Source: Verrucomicrobiaceae bacterium
GTDB taxonomy: Bacteria > Verrucomicrobiota > Verrucomicrobiia > Verrucomicrobiales > Akkermansiaceae
Assembly (NCBI GenBank): GCA_027485995.1
Contig: JAIXPW010000148.1
Span: forward strand, 1 to 60,061
Length of the DNA: 60,061 nucleotides
Reading direction: 5' to 3'
Shown piece by piece: positions 16,121 to 24,671 of this stretch. Under the pieces are notes generated by a model. The model saw only the letters and a program-made list of their open reading frames with translations, was not told where the DNA came from and searched no databases. The position numbers and the translations under genes are program-made. Numbering within the stretch: position 1 is the first letter of the stretch; each line of letters begins with the position of its first letter.

Positions 16121-18699
16121 TGAAGCGCACTTCCATAAGCAAGGGTGGGCGATCCTGGTTGAATCACGACGCATTTGTTTCGGCGTTTCCGTTTTTCATC
16201 TCCTGGGATCAGGATTTGAGAGTCACTGAATTCGGTCCCAGCCTTATCAAGATATGTCCGGATGTCGGGACCGGGGTTCTGTTGTCCGATCTCTTCGAAC
16301 TCAAGCGGCCGGAAGGAGATTTCGAGGGGGGATTGACCGTGGCCAACCAGCATACGCTTTTCCTCTTTCACCATATCGCCAGCAGGCTGTTGTTCCGGGC
16401 CCAGTTGATTCTGACCGATCAAGCCAACAAGGCGGGAATGTTCCTCGCCTCTCCCTGGTTCAATCGTCCTGAGGAAGTGACTGGCAACGGCTTGCAGCTG
16501 CATGATTTTGCCCTGCATGATCCAATCGTGGATCTTCTCCAGCTGGTCCAGAATCATCAGGCTGCCGCAGACGAGCTCAAGGCCCTGGCCAGCTCGTTGA
16601 CCACGGAGCGAACCAAGCTGCGCGAGGCAAACAAGCGCCTCCAGCAGCAGGAACGGGAGTCCAACAAGCTCGCTCTTGTGGCGGCACGGACCGACAATGC
16701 GGTCGTCGTCACGGATGCCCATGGACGCGTCGAATGGGCGAACGAGGCATTCACCCGGATCACCGGCTACACTCTGGAAGAGGCTCGGGGGAGAAAGCCG
16801 GGAACTTTCCTGCAAGGGCCGGATACCGATCCCGAGACCGTCAAGCAGATCCACCAAGCGCTGTCGGCTGAGGAGGGGATCAGCTTCGAGATCCTCAATT
16901 ACGCGAAGGATGGTAGTTCCTACTGGCTTTCGATCGAGATTCAACCGATGCGGGACGACGAAGGTCGGTTGACCAATTTCATGGCGATCGAACGTGATGT
17001 CACCCTTCGGCGTGCCGAAGATCGCCGACAAGCGATTCAGAATGCCTCGGCCTTGATTTTCTCCTCCGCTGGATCCGTTCAGCAGGCGGGCGTCGAGATC
17101 CTCCACAAGATCTCGCTGCAGCTTGGAGGGAAGGTCGGCCTGCTGTGGATGCGTGGTCCCGGTGACGCCTCCATGCGGGTGGTGGAAAGCTGGCACGATC
17201 CACTCCTCGACTTCAGGGAGTTTCTCGAAACCTCCCGCTCGGAGGCCCTACGTTCCGGGAATGGCCTCTCCGGCAAGGTCTGGCAATCCGGACGACCGAG
17301 CTGGCTTGCTGACTTGAGTGTCGATGCGGACATCGGGCGGATGAGGGTCGCCTCCGGCATGGGTCTCAGCGGGTGCCTTGCGGTGCCGATCGTTTCGAAT
17401 CAGCAGACCCTTGGCGTGTTCGAGTTCCTCGGAGTCAAGCAAGTGGACGCGGATGAGAGTCTGTGGGGAATCCTCTCGGGAATCGGCAGTCAGATGGGGC
17501 AGTTCGTGGCCCGACTCAAGGCTGAGGAGGATTTGCGGGAAGCGAAGGAACTCGCGGAGCGCGCCAATGAGGCGAAATCGCTCTTCCTGGCGATGATGAG
17601 TCATGAGATCCGCACCCCCCTCAACGGCATTCTCGGCTTCACCAGCCTGTTGCAGGACACGCCGCTGAGCTCGCTTCAGGAGGAGTATCTCCAGACCATC
17701 CGCAACAGCGGCGACATCCTGCTTCACATCATCAACGACGTGCTCGATTTCTCGCGCATCGAAAGCGGCGGGCTCCAGATCGAGCACATCGCATTCAGGC
17801 CTCTCGTCATGGTGACGGAAACCATGGAACTGCATGGCCCAAGCGCCCACTCGAAAGGCCTGGCCTTGAACTACGAGGTGGACGCCTCCGTCCCCGAGCA
17901 GGTCATGGGAGATGTTGCCCGCATCCGTCAGATCCTGATCAACATCGTGGCCAATGCCATCAAGTTCACCGAAAAGGGAAGCGTCCACACCCGGGTCTGG
18001 GCGGAAGATGGGAAGCTGTTCTTCGAAGTGAGGGACAGCGGGATCGGCTTCAAGCAGGAGCAGGCGGCAAGCCTGTTCAAGCCCTTCCAGCAGGCCGATG
18101 CCTCCACCACCCGACGCTTCGGCGGCACCGGGCTGGGACTTGCCATCTGCCATCGACTGTTGGATTTGATGGGGGGCGGAATCCAGGCAGAGTCCACTCC
18201 GGGTGCCGGATCGGTGTTCCGTTTCCACCTGCCACTCCTCAAGGTGGGCCACGATGGGCGCCCGGGTTCCCAGCCGTCTGTGAACGGAAATCTCCTTCAG
18301 TCAGGAAACGAGGGGAACGGGCAGACAATCCTCATCGTGGAGGACAATCTGGTGAACGCCAGGCTGCTGAAGATCCTCCTGACAAAGCTCGGCTACCGGG
18401 TGATCGTGGCTGAAAACGGCCTGGTCGCGATCGGAGTCCTGCATGAAACTCCGGAGTGCGCCGCCATCTTCATGGACATGCGCATGCCGGTGATGGATGG
18501 GGCTGAAACCACCCGTCGCCTGAGGGTGGGCGAAGTTGGAGATCGAGGAAAGGATATCCCCATCATCGCTCTCACGGCCAGTGTGCTGCCGGATGATCAG
18601 AAGGCCTGTGCCGATGCGGGTATGGACCATTATCTCGCAAAACCCTTTCAACTCGAGGAACTGCTTTCCGTCCTGCGGAAGATCGGACTGCTGGCCTGA
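16120..18699 (+). CDS. H-NOX-associated hybrid sensor histidine kinase
   Basis: This 859-residue soluble hybrid kinase has an N-terminal H-NOX-associated (HNOBA-like) domain at about residues 15-160 and a coiled coil (160-195). A PAS domain follows at about 200-310 (TDNAVVVTDAHGRVEWANEAF), then a GAF domain at about 320-470. The HisKA helix carries phospho-acceptor His495 in SHEIRTPLNG. The HATPase domain has NAIKFTEKG, DSGIGF and GGTGLGLAI. A C-terminal receiver has Asp786 in MDMRMPVMDG. No membrane helix is seen, so sensing is cytoplasmic. It would pass NO-dependent H-NOX state to a downstream phosphorelay, but no separate regulator or Hpt gene is adjacent. Start ATG at 16120 overlaps the H-NOX stop. 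Confidence 0.94.
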   Translation: MKRTSISKGGRSWLNHDAFVSAFPFFISWDQDLRVTEFGPSLIKICPDVGTGVLLSDLFELKRPEGDFEGGLTVANQHTLFLFHHIASRLLFRAQLILTDQANKAGMFLASPWFNRPEEVTGNGLQLHDFALHDPIVDLLQLVQNHQAAADELKALASSLTTERTKLREANKRLQQQERESNKLALVAARTDNAVVVTDAHGRVEWANEAFTRITGYTLEEARGRKPGTFLQGPDTDPETVKQIHQALSAEEGISFEILNYAKDGSSYWLSIEIQPMRDDEGRLTNFMAIERDVTLRRAEDRRQAIQNASALIFSSAGSVQQAGVEILHKISLQLGGKVGLLWMRGPGDASMRVVESWHDPLLDFREFLETSRSEALRSGNGLSGKVWQSGRPSWLADLSVDADIGRMRVASGMGLSGCLAVPIVSNQQTLGVFEFLGVKQVDADESLWGILSGIGSQMGQFVARLKAEEDLREAKELAERANEAKSLFLAMMSHEIRTPLNGILGFTSLLQDTPLSSLQEEYLQTIRNSGDILLHIINDVLDFSRIESGGLQIEHIAFRPLVMVTETMELHGPSAHSKGLALNYEVDASVPEQVMGDVARIRQILINIVANAIKFTEKGSVHTRVWAEDGKLFFEVRDSGIGFKQEQAASLFKPFQQADASTTRRFGGTGLGLAICHRLLDLMGGGIQAESTPGAGSVFRFHLPLLKVGHDGRPGSQPSVNGNLLQSGNEGNGQTILIVEDNLVNARLLKILLTKLGYRVIVAENGLVAIGVLHETPECAAIFMDMRMPVMDGAETTRRLRVGEVGDRGKDIPIIALTASVLPDDQKACADAGMDHYLAKPFQLEELLSVLRKIGLLA

Positions 18700-18752
18700 A
18701 AACGATCATCAGGACGATCTTGTGGTCGCCCTCCGGCGCGCTACCTTTCCCG

Positions 18753-19454
18753 ATGAAACTCCTTCCGAGCGCAGCCCTCCTGTTCAGCCTCCTCACCCTT
18801 CCCTTCCTCACGGCGGAGGAGCCCCGCGATGAGTCCGGGTTCGTCCCGATCTTCGATGGCACGCTGAAGGATTGGGATGGCGACCCGGTTTACTGGAGGG
18901 TTGAGAATGGTTCGCTCGTCGGCGAGGTGAAACCCGAAACCCTGTTGGCGCGGAATTCCTTCATCATCTGGCGCGGCGGTGAGGTGGCGGACTTCGAACT
19001 CAAACTCGAATACAGGGTCTCCGCCGAGGGCAACAGCGGCATCAACTACCGCAGTGTCGAAGTGCCGGAACTCAAGTGGGCCATGGAGGGGTATCAGGAC
19101 GACATTGATGGCAAGGACCAGTGGAGCGGCCAGAACTACGAGGAACGTGGTAGGAAATTCCTCGCCTATCGAGGGCAGGGCGTGGTGCTCAAGCCGGGCC
19201 AGCCGCCGTTGATCGCACGTGATCTGGGAGATCGGGCGGAACTTCAGAAGAAGGTGCTCAAGAACGATTGGAACCAGGTCCATATCATCGCGAAGGGCAA
19301 GCTCCTCCAGCATTTCACCAATGGTGTCCTGATGGCGGAGGTGGTCGATGAGGATGACGAAAAGCGTCGTCTCAAGGGCCTGTTGGGCGTGCAGGTCCAT
19401 GTCGGCCCGCCGATGAAGATCGAGTATCGGGCGATCCGGCTGAAGCGGCTCTGA
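18753..19454 (+). CDS. DUF1080 (3-keto-disaccharide hydrolase fold) secreted protein
   Basis: The 233-residue protein has a signal peptide (residues 1-21) and a DUF1080 domain. It shows FVPIFDGTLKDWDG near the start, FELKLEYRVSAEGNSGINYRS, MEGYQDDID, and WNQVHIIAKG with a C-terminal MKIEYRAIRLKRL. This concanavalin-like fold is greatly expanded in Planctomycetes and Verrucomicrobia, and some members hydrolyse 3-keto-glycosides. The true substrate here is unknown. A second DUF1080 protein occurs at 43584. It converges closely on the OmpA-like gene. Confidence 0.9.
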   Translation: MKLLPSAALLFSLLTLPFLTAEEPRDESGFVPIFDGTLKDWDGDPVYWRVENGSLVGEVKPETLLARNSFIIWRGGEVADFELKLEYRVSAEGNSGINYRSVEVPELKWAMEGYQDDIDGKDQWSGQNYEERGRKFLAYRGQGVVLKPGQPPLIARDLGDRAELQKKVLKNDWNQVHIIAKGKLLQHFTNGVLMAEVVDEDDEKRRLKGLLGVQVHVGPPMKIEYRAIRLKRL

Positions 19455-19457
19455 TCC

Positions 19458-20663
19458 TCACTTCCGCGGGCGGATCTGCCAGATTTCGCAGAGCTGGTTG
19501 CGCTCGGGGAATCTGCTGCCAAAGCGGTCGGTCTGGCCGAGATAGACGGCCTGGACCTTCTGGTTTGGAAGCTTCGCGGCGTCGAGCGTCCGGGCGACCG
19601 CCGTGGCGCGATCCGAGGAAAGCGTCTGGTTGGCATCCACGTTTCCGGTTTCGGAAGCATAGCCGACCACGAGGATCAACCCTTCGTCGGGCAGCGTGGT
19701 GGGCAGCATCCGGACGGAGGCCTCGTCCTCCGGAGCGGGGACGCTTGAGCCGGTGGGAAAGGTGAGTTTGCGGACAACATTGGCACCAAGGTTCACGCCA
19801 AAGCCGCTGTAGGCTGCGCTGATCTCGCTGTCCGGTTGGTTCTCCAGTTTCCGCAGGCTTCGGAACAGCTCCACGGCGATCGGAAGCAGCTCGCCCTCGC
19901 TTTTGGCGAACAGGCTCTGCGATCGCAGTTTGGACTCAAGTTCGGCGATGCGTGCCTCGAGTTCCTTGACCCGGGTCTCGAAGAAGCCCTTGGCGCGGGT
20001 CGCTTCATCAAGACGGCGCTGGACGTCGGCCATCGCCTCGGTGGACGGGCGATTTCCGGCATCGGAAAGCTTCTGGCGGGCGGCCTCCAGCTCGCTCATG
20101 AGCGCATCCCGCTTGGCGCTGGCATCGGCCACCTGGCGCTTGAGGAGATCGGCGTTGGAGCCCTCGATCAGAGCCCGGTTGAGATCGGCTTGCAGCCTCG
20201 CATTGTCGTTCACCAGCGTCTGCCGCGTCTGCTCGGAGGAGATCAGCTCGGAGTTCTTCGCGGTCAACTGCGTGTTGGCCTGCACCAGCATCGACTGGAG
20301 TTCCGCCGTGGCAGTGGCGAGGAGGTCGGCGTCACGCTTCAAGCGCGTGGCGATCTGCGTGGCACTTTCGCCTGATGCCGAACCGGAGATCAGCCCGGCG
20401 TCGGCGCGCTGGCGTCTGAGTTCCTCACGCTGGCGCTCGATGTCAGCCTTGATCTGGGCGAGGGCCGGATCCTCGGAACCCGGGCCGCCGTTGGTCTTGA
20501 GGTTCTGGGTGATCAGCACGCCGAGGAGGATCATCACGATGAAACCCAGTGCGAGGATGGCCGGGGAAATCTGGGTGGACGTCGCGCTGGGATCAGCCGC
20601 CGGAGCAACATGTGGGTCTGGCTCTTGCGGGTCCGCGGAGGGAGGCGAGGTCGGTTCCGTCAT
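19458..20663 (-). CDS. OmpA-like C-terminal domain protein with coiled coil
   Basis: The 401-residue protein has a Pro-rich cytoplasmic N-terminus, one membrane helix (about residues 33-51, ALGFIVMILLGVLI) and a long coiled coil (about 68-260) rich in Ala/Glu/Arg/Leu. The C-terminal OmpA-like domain has LVVGYASETG, LSSDRATAVARTL and LGQTDRFG. OmpA-like domains bind peptidoglycan, so this is likely an inner-membrane protein whose periplasmic coiled coil reaches the wall, comparable in layout to MotB-like or cell-division-linked proteins. No partner gene is adjacent. Confidence 0.82.
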   Translation of the reverse strand: MTEPTSPPSADPQEPDPHVAPAADPSATSTQISPAILALGFIVMILLGVLITQNLKTNGGPGSEDPALAQIKADIERQREELRRQRADAGLISGSASGESATQIATRLKRDADLLATATAELQSMLVQANTQLTAKNSELISSEQTRQTLVNDNARLQADLNRALIEGSNADLLKRQVADASAKRDALMSELEAARQKLSDAGNRPSTEAMADVQRRLDEATRAKGFFETRVKELEARIAELESKLRSQSLFAKSEGELLPIAVELFRSLRKLENQPDSEISAAYSGFGVNLGANVVRKLTFPTGSSVPAPEDEASVRMLPTTLPDEGLILVVGYASETGNVDANQTLSSDRATAVARTLDAAKLPNQKVQAVYLGQTDRFGSRFPERNQLCEIWQIRPRK

Positions 20664-20715
20664 GTCCGGAGGTTGCTAGGCCACTGCGGGGGCTGTCAAC
20701 CGCGCTTGCGACCGA

Positions 20716-21351
20716 TCACCAGGGGTGGCTCAGATCGAGGAGTTGAGACGGATGGTTCAGCAGATGCTCCGGATTCTCGTTGGAAAGCGACTCCTGCGAG
20801 TTGAATCCCCAGGTCACCGCGGCCACCGGCACGCCCGACTTTTTCGAGGCCTTGATGTCGCGGATCTCATCGCCGATGTAGATCATCTCTTCCGGATTCA
20901 GCGAAAAGGTCTTGCGGATCGCCTTCAAGTGCTTGGCCTTGCCGGTCAGCTTGGAGGTCGATGAAATGAAATCGAAATGCTCGCGAAGACCGTGGGCTCT
21001 CAGGAAAAGATCGACGTTCGCCGTCGCATTCGAGGTCAGGACGCCGAAGCTCGACGCCCGAGCGCGCAGGGCGGGCAAGACCTCGGCCATGCCCTCGATC
21101 AGCCGCAATTGCGAAATGTTTCCCCGCATCAAGGCAGTGCCACGACCGATGAGAACCGGCACGCGACGCTTCGGGATGTCCAGATGATCGAGAAGTTCCT
21201 TCAGGGACAAGTGCCGCAGATGCTCCAGTTCCTCCTGCTCCACCTGCCGCAACCGGTAGTCCGGTGCCATGAAGTTGTAGATCCGGCGCGACTCCTCGAG
21301 GGTGTCGGCCAAGGTGCCATCGAAATCGAACACAAATGCGCGGTAGGCCAT
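20716..21351 (-). CDS. HAD-superfamily hydrolase (phosphoglycolate phosphatase-like)
   Basis: The 211-residue protein has the four HAD motifs: FDFDGTLADT (motif I with both Asp), LTSNA (motif II), the Lys in LTGKAKHLKAI (motif III) and YIGDEIRDIKASK (motif IV). The helical cap after motif I is of the C1 type found in Gph/PGP phosphatases. It dephosphorylates a small metabolite; phosphoglycolate is plausible but not proven. It lies 33 bp downstream of tsaD on the same strand and is probably co-transcribed with it. Confidence 0.86.
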   Translation of the reverse strand: MAYRAFVFDFDGTLADTLEESRRIYNFMAPDYRLRQVEQEELEHLRHLSLKELLDHLDIPKRRVPVLIGRGTALMRGNISQLRLIEGMAEVLPALRARASSFGVLTSNATANVDLFLRAHGLREHFDFISSTSKLTGKAKHLKAIRKTFSLNPEEMIYIGDEIRDIKASKKSGVPVAAVTWGFNSQESLSNENPEHLLNHPSQLLDLSHPW

Positions 21352-21383
21352 GAATAGGCAGAATCCAATCCAGTTTCCGGCGT

Positions 21384-22412
21384 TCAGGCGAGCCGTAAAT
21401 TCGGGTCAATATCGCCATCCAGCCGCGAGACCTCGCCCGAAAGGTGTCTCAGCAGACCGGCGAAGGCGATCATCGCGGCATTGTCGGTGCAGAGCGCAGG
21501 CGGGGCAAAGGCGATCCGCACGCCATGCCTGCTCCCTGCGGCCTCGAAGGCCTTGCGCAGGGTTTGATTGAGGCTGACTCCTCCGGATAGCGCGACAAGA
21601 CGATGCCCGCCCCGCCTCGCAGCCCTCAGGGTCTTTCCCACGAGGATCTCGATCACGGCTTGTTGGAACGATGCGGATAGATCGGCGACCTTTTTCCGGT
21701 CCATCAGGACCTCCGCCGGATCACCGAGATCCTGAAGGGTGTAGAGCACCGCCGTCTTGAGACCGGAGAACGAGAAATCGTCGTGAGGATCATGCAACAT
21801 CGAGCGGGGAAACGCAAAGGCCGTCGGGTCCCCCTCATGGGCGGTTTTCTCAATTTCCGGACCACCGGGGTAGGGGAGGCCGAGCATCTTTCCGACCTTG
21901 TCGTAGGCCTCGCCCGCCGCATCGTCGCGGGTTCCGCCGAGCTTCTCATAACGACCGGGGCCCTCGACATTTAGAAGCAGCGTATGCCCGCCGGAAATGA
22001 TCAGGGCCAGATGGGGAGGCACGCGTGTCTCTCCCACGAAGGGTGAGAGCAGATGACCTTCCAGATGGTTGATCGCGATGAAGGGCTTTCCCGTGGCACA
22101 AGCCATGGCCTTCGCGGCGGTGCTGCCGATCAGCAGTGAAGACGCAAGCCCCGGCCCGATCGTCGCGGCGAAGGCATCCAGGTCGGAGACCTTCAGCTCC
22201 GCATGTTCCAGGGCTTGCTCGACCAGTGGCCTGAGCCGCAGCGAGTGGTTTCGCGAAGCCAGTTCCGGCACCACGCCTCCATGGACGCGATGCAGCTCGA
22301 TCTGTGAGGACACCTCGGATGCCAGAACCTCGGTCGCCCTGCCGGTCTCCCCGCGAACGATCGACACGGCGGTTTCATCGCAGGAGGATTCAATGGCAAG
22401 GAGCGTGGGCAC
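21384..22412 (-). CDS. tsaD: tRNA N6-adenosine threonylcarbamoyltransferase
   Basis: The 342-residue protein is TsaD (Kae1/YgjD). Its signature motifs are IESSCDETA, the metal-binding INHLEGHLLSP, ISGGHT, GTRDDAAGEAYDKVGK, FSFSGLKTA and ALSGGVSLNQ. With TsaB and TsaE it makes t6A at position 37 of ANN-decoding tRNAs. GTG at 22412 gives the canonical N-terminus VPTLLAIESS; the longer frame to 22508 is not conserved-looking. The HAD gene follows closely. Upstream is a 320-bp divergent region with a heptad array. Confidence 0.95.
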   Translation of the reverse strand: MPTLLAIESSCDETAVSIVRGETGRATEVLASEVSSQIELHRVHGGVVPELASRNHSLRLRPLVEQALEHAELKVSDLDAFAATIGPGLASSLLIGSTAAKAMACATGKPFIAINHLEGHLLSPFVGETRVPPHLALIISGGHTLLLNVEGPGRYEKLGGTRDDAAGEAYDKVGKMLGLPYPGGPEIEKTAHEGDPTAFAFPRSMLHDPHDDFSFSGLKTAVLYTLQDLGDPAEVLMDRKKVADLSASFQQAVIEILVGKTLRAARRGGHRLVALSGGVSLNQTLRKAFEAAGSRHGVRIAFAPPALCTDNAAMIAFAGLLRHLSGEVSRLDGDIDPNLRLA

Positions 22413-22590
22413 GGAGTCAGCGTGGAGGGTAAACGGTGAATCGTAAATCGTGGATGAATCGGGAAACTCTGATTCTTGCAAGGGCCTGCACCCGATACCC
22501 GGAGCCAAGCCCGGCTCCCAGAAACAAGGAACGATGCACCTGCGCCAACATCCCCCTCCAACCCATCAAGAAAACATCGAACATCGAACC

Positions 22591-22688
22591 TTGAACCTTG
22601 AACCTTGAACCTTGAACCTTGAACCTTGAACCTTGAACCTTGGAACTTGGAACTTGGAACTTGGAACTTGGAACTTGGAACTTGGAAC
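22591..22688. repeat. Two-part heptad array (TTGAACC x7, TTGGAAC x7)
   Basis: Seven copies of TTGAACC (22591-22639) switch without a gap to seven copies of TTGGAAC (22640-22688). ATCGAAC words precede them. The array fills the end of the 320-bp gap between the divergent tsaD and FAH-family genes, 45 bp before the latter's ATG. The remaining gap (22413-22590) shows no gene. The same order of the two heptamers is seen at 39379-39520. Confidence 0.93.
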
Positions 22689-22732
22689 TTTTTTCCCGTG
22701 AACCCGAAAGCGTTCTTCAGTAAGCAACCAGC

Positions 22733-23587
22733 ATGCGCTTGATTCGATTTGGAGAGCTGGGTCGTGAGGAACCGGGAGTGTTGCTGCCGGATGGACGTCG
22801 GATCGATGCCAGTGGCGAGTTCGCCGACTACGACGAGGGATTTTTCGCCATGGGCGGCCTTGAATCGCTGGCCGAGTGGGTCGCCGATGGCTGTTCGGGA
22901 GGAGCGGAGGTCGATCCGTCAGTCCGCTGGGGGGCGCCGATTGACCGGCCGTCCAAGATCGTCTGCATCGGAAAGAACTACCTGGATCACGCCATGGAGT
23001 TCGGTGAGGGCGTGCCGACCGAACCGGTCATTTTCATGAAGGCCAGCAGTGCTTGGAGCGGTCCCAACGACGACATCATCCGGCCACGTGGCTCCGAGAA
23101 GCTCGACTACGAGGTCGAGCTGGCGGTGATCATCGGCGCGACCGCCTCCTACGTCGAGGAAGCCGATGCGCGCGACTACATCGCCGGTTACTCGGTGTTC
23201 TGCGATTACTCCGAGCGGGATTTCCAGAAGGAGATGGGCGGTCAGTGGACCAAGGGCAAGAGCGCCGACACCTTCGCGCCAATGGGCCCTTGTCTCGTCA
23301 CGCCCGACGAGGTCTCCGATCCCCACGGCCTGCGCCTGTGGTGCAAGGTCAACAACGACATCCGCCAGAACGGCTGGACCGGAGACATGATGTTCAAGGT
23401 GCCGCTGCTGGTGAGTTATGTCAGCCGCTTCATGACCCTCCTGCCCGGCGACATCATCGCCACCGGCACCCCCAGCGGCGTGGCCATGGGCATGAACCCA
23501 CCGCGCTACCTGGAACCCGGCGACGCCGTCGAATGCGGCATCGAAGGCCTCGGGGAGCTTCGCCAGCGGGTGGTAGCCTGGGCTTGA
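22733..23587 (+). CDS. Fumarylacetoacetate hydrolase-family protein
   Basis: The 284-residue protein has the FAH fold. A short N-terminal region is followed by IVCIGKNYLDHAMEFG, VIFMKASSAW, the metal-binding Glu/Asp cluster around LDYEVELAVIIG, FCDYSERDFQ, and GDIIATGTPSGVAMGM near the end. Family members hydrolyse or decarboxylate 2-oxo/acylpyruvate-type acids, for example fumarylpyruvate, acylpyruvates or 2-keto-3-deoxy-fuconate/rhamnonate products. The specific substrate cannot be told from sequence. The length is typical of YisK/FAHD1-like enzymes. Confidence 0.9.
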   Translation: MRLIRFGELGREEPGVLLPDGRRIDASGEFADYDEGFFAMGGLESLAEWVADGCSGGAEVDPSVRWGAPIDRPSKIVCIGKNYLDHAMEFGEGVPTEPVIFMKASSAWSGPNDDIIRPRGSEKLDYEVELAVIIGATASYVEEADARDYIAGYSVFCDYSERDFQKEMGGQWTKGKSADTFAPMGPCLVTPDEVSDPHGLRLWCKVNNDIRQNGWTGDMMFKVPLLVSYVSRFMTLLPGDIIATGTPSGVAMGMNPPRYLEPGDAVECGIEGLGELRQRVVAWA

Positions 23588-23678
23588 GTGGGGATTCGTT
23601 AAGCTGGTTTGATGGATCTGCCACCTCTTTTTGTCGATCTCGATGGCAATGATGTTGTTCTGGAGGAAGACTAGGCTT

Positions 23679-24065
23679 CTAGCGGTTGATGACATGGATT
23701 CTCGAGACCTTCCCCGAGCTGTCCCGGATGAGCAGCAAGGGCAGGTCTCCTGCCGCTTTGACGACGGCCGCTTGTTCCGGACTTAGACCGGACGGCAATG
23801 CTTGGAGCTCGGCAGGATCTTCGAAATGAGTCTCCGCAATCTTGTGGGAATCGGCTGGGCCATGCGGTGATTCAGACACCGGGTAAGATACCCACCACGA
23901 AACAATCCCAATCAGGGAGGTGATGGCCACGAGGGAATTACGCTGATTCCGCCGCCGCTGGATGCTTCTTTGCCTTGCTTCGGCGGCGGCGAGAGAGGGG
24001 AGATTCGCAGCTTCCTCGGTGAGGCTCCGGAGCAGGGGATCAGGAGAAGGGTGCGGAGTCTTCAT
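23679..24065 (-). CDS. Small membrane protein, likely partner of the ECF sigma factor
   Basis: This 128-residue protein has a cytoplasmic N-terminal region (about 40 residues, rich in Arg/Gln/Ala), one membrane helix (SLVAITSLIGIVSWWV) and a periplasmic C-terminal part. The ATG overlaps the stop of the upstream sigma gene (24062-24065). That coupling and the single-span topology suggest an anti-sigma factor or co-regulator. No zinc-binding ZAS motif (HxxxCxxC) is visible, so the role is inferred from context. Confidence 0.72.
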   Translation of the reverse strand: MKTPHPSPDPLLRSLTEEAANLPSLAAAEARQRSIQRRRNQRNSLVAITSLIGIVSWWVSYPVSESPHGPADSHKIAETHFEDPAELQALPSGLSPEQAAVVKAAGDLPLLLIRDSSGKVSRIHVINR

Positions 24066-24634
24066 TGGAGTCGCATGATAATATCCTTGAGTATCCCTCG
24101 CAAGCGCGCGAGGCGGTGCTCGATCGTCTTGGGGGTGGTGCCGAGTTCCTGGGCGAGTTCGTCGGTGGTGCTGCCTTCATAGTACTTTCGGCGAAGCAAT
24201 TCGGAGTCGTCAGCCGGCAGTTTGGCAAGCGCCTCCCTGGTGAGATCCGCCCGCTGAAGGGTGGAAGAGTACCAGTCCTGATCGGAGTCAGCCTGAGACG
24301 TCCTCCAATGCTCGTATTTCTCCGAGAGCAGGCTCCGTCTGGAACGGTGTCGAGTATGATCCAGGGCCGCACAACGCACCACGCAGAAGAGCCAGTTGGA
24401 GAAATCCTTCTCCATGGAGAACGGTTTGGCGTGACGAGCGATGCGCAGGTAGGCCTGCTGGACAATTTCACTGGCGGCCGAGGCATCGCCGGAGCGCTGG
24501 GCCGCGTAGCGGAGGAGCGTGACATAATAACCCGAATGGAACCACCGCCAGGCCTCGTCATCGCCATCCGCAAGCAGGCGCGTCCAGTCGGCCAACGGGC
24601 GTCCATCGATCTGCTCGGTGGTGGCGCTCTCCAT
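24062..24634 (-). CDS. ECF-type RNA polymerase sigma factor
   Basis: The 190-residue protein has sigma region 2 (ASEIVQQAYLRIARHAKPF, then DFSNWLFCVVRCAALDHTR) and region 4 (ALAKLPADDSELLRRKYYEG with STTDELAQELGTTPKTIEHRLARLR). This is the layout of a group-4 sigma factor. The ATG at 24634 is favoured; a GTG at 24682 would overlap the upstream gene. It lies between a secreted secretin-N-like protein upstream and a small membrane protein downstream, in one minus-strand cluster from 26431 to 23679. The signal it reads is unknown. Confidence 0.88.
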   Translation of the reverse strand: MESATTEQIDGRPLADWTRLLADGDDEAWRWFHSGYYVTLLRYAAQRSGDASAASEIVQQAYLRIARHAKPFSMEKDFSNWLFCVVRCAALDHTRHRSRRSLLSEKYEHWRTSQADSDQDWYSSTLQRADLTREALAKLPADDSELLRRKYYEGSTTDELAQELGTTPKTIEHRLARLRGILKDIIMRLQ

Positions 24635-24671
24635 GGCGATCAGCGGAAATGGCCAGACACGGGTGGTGTGA

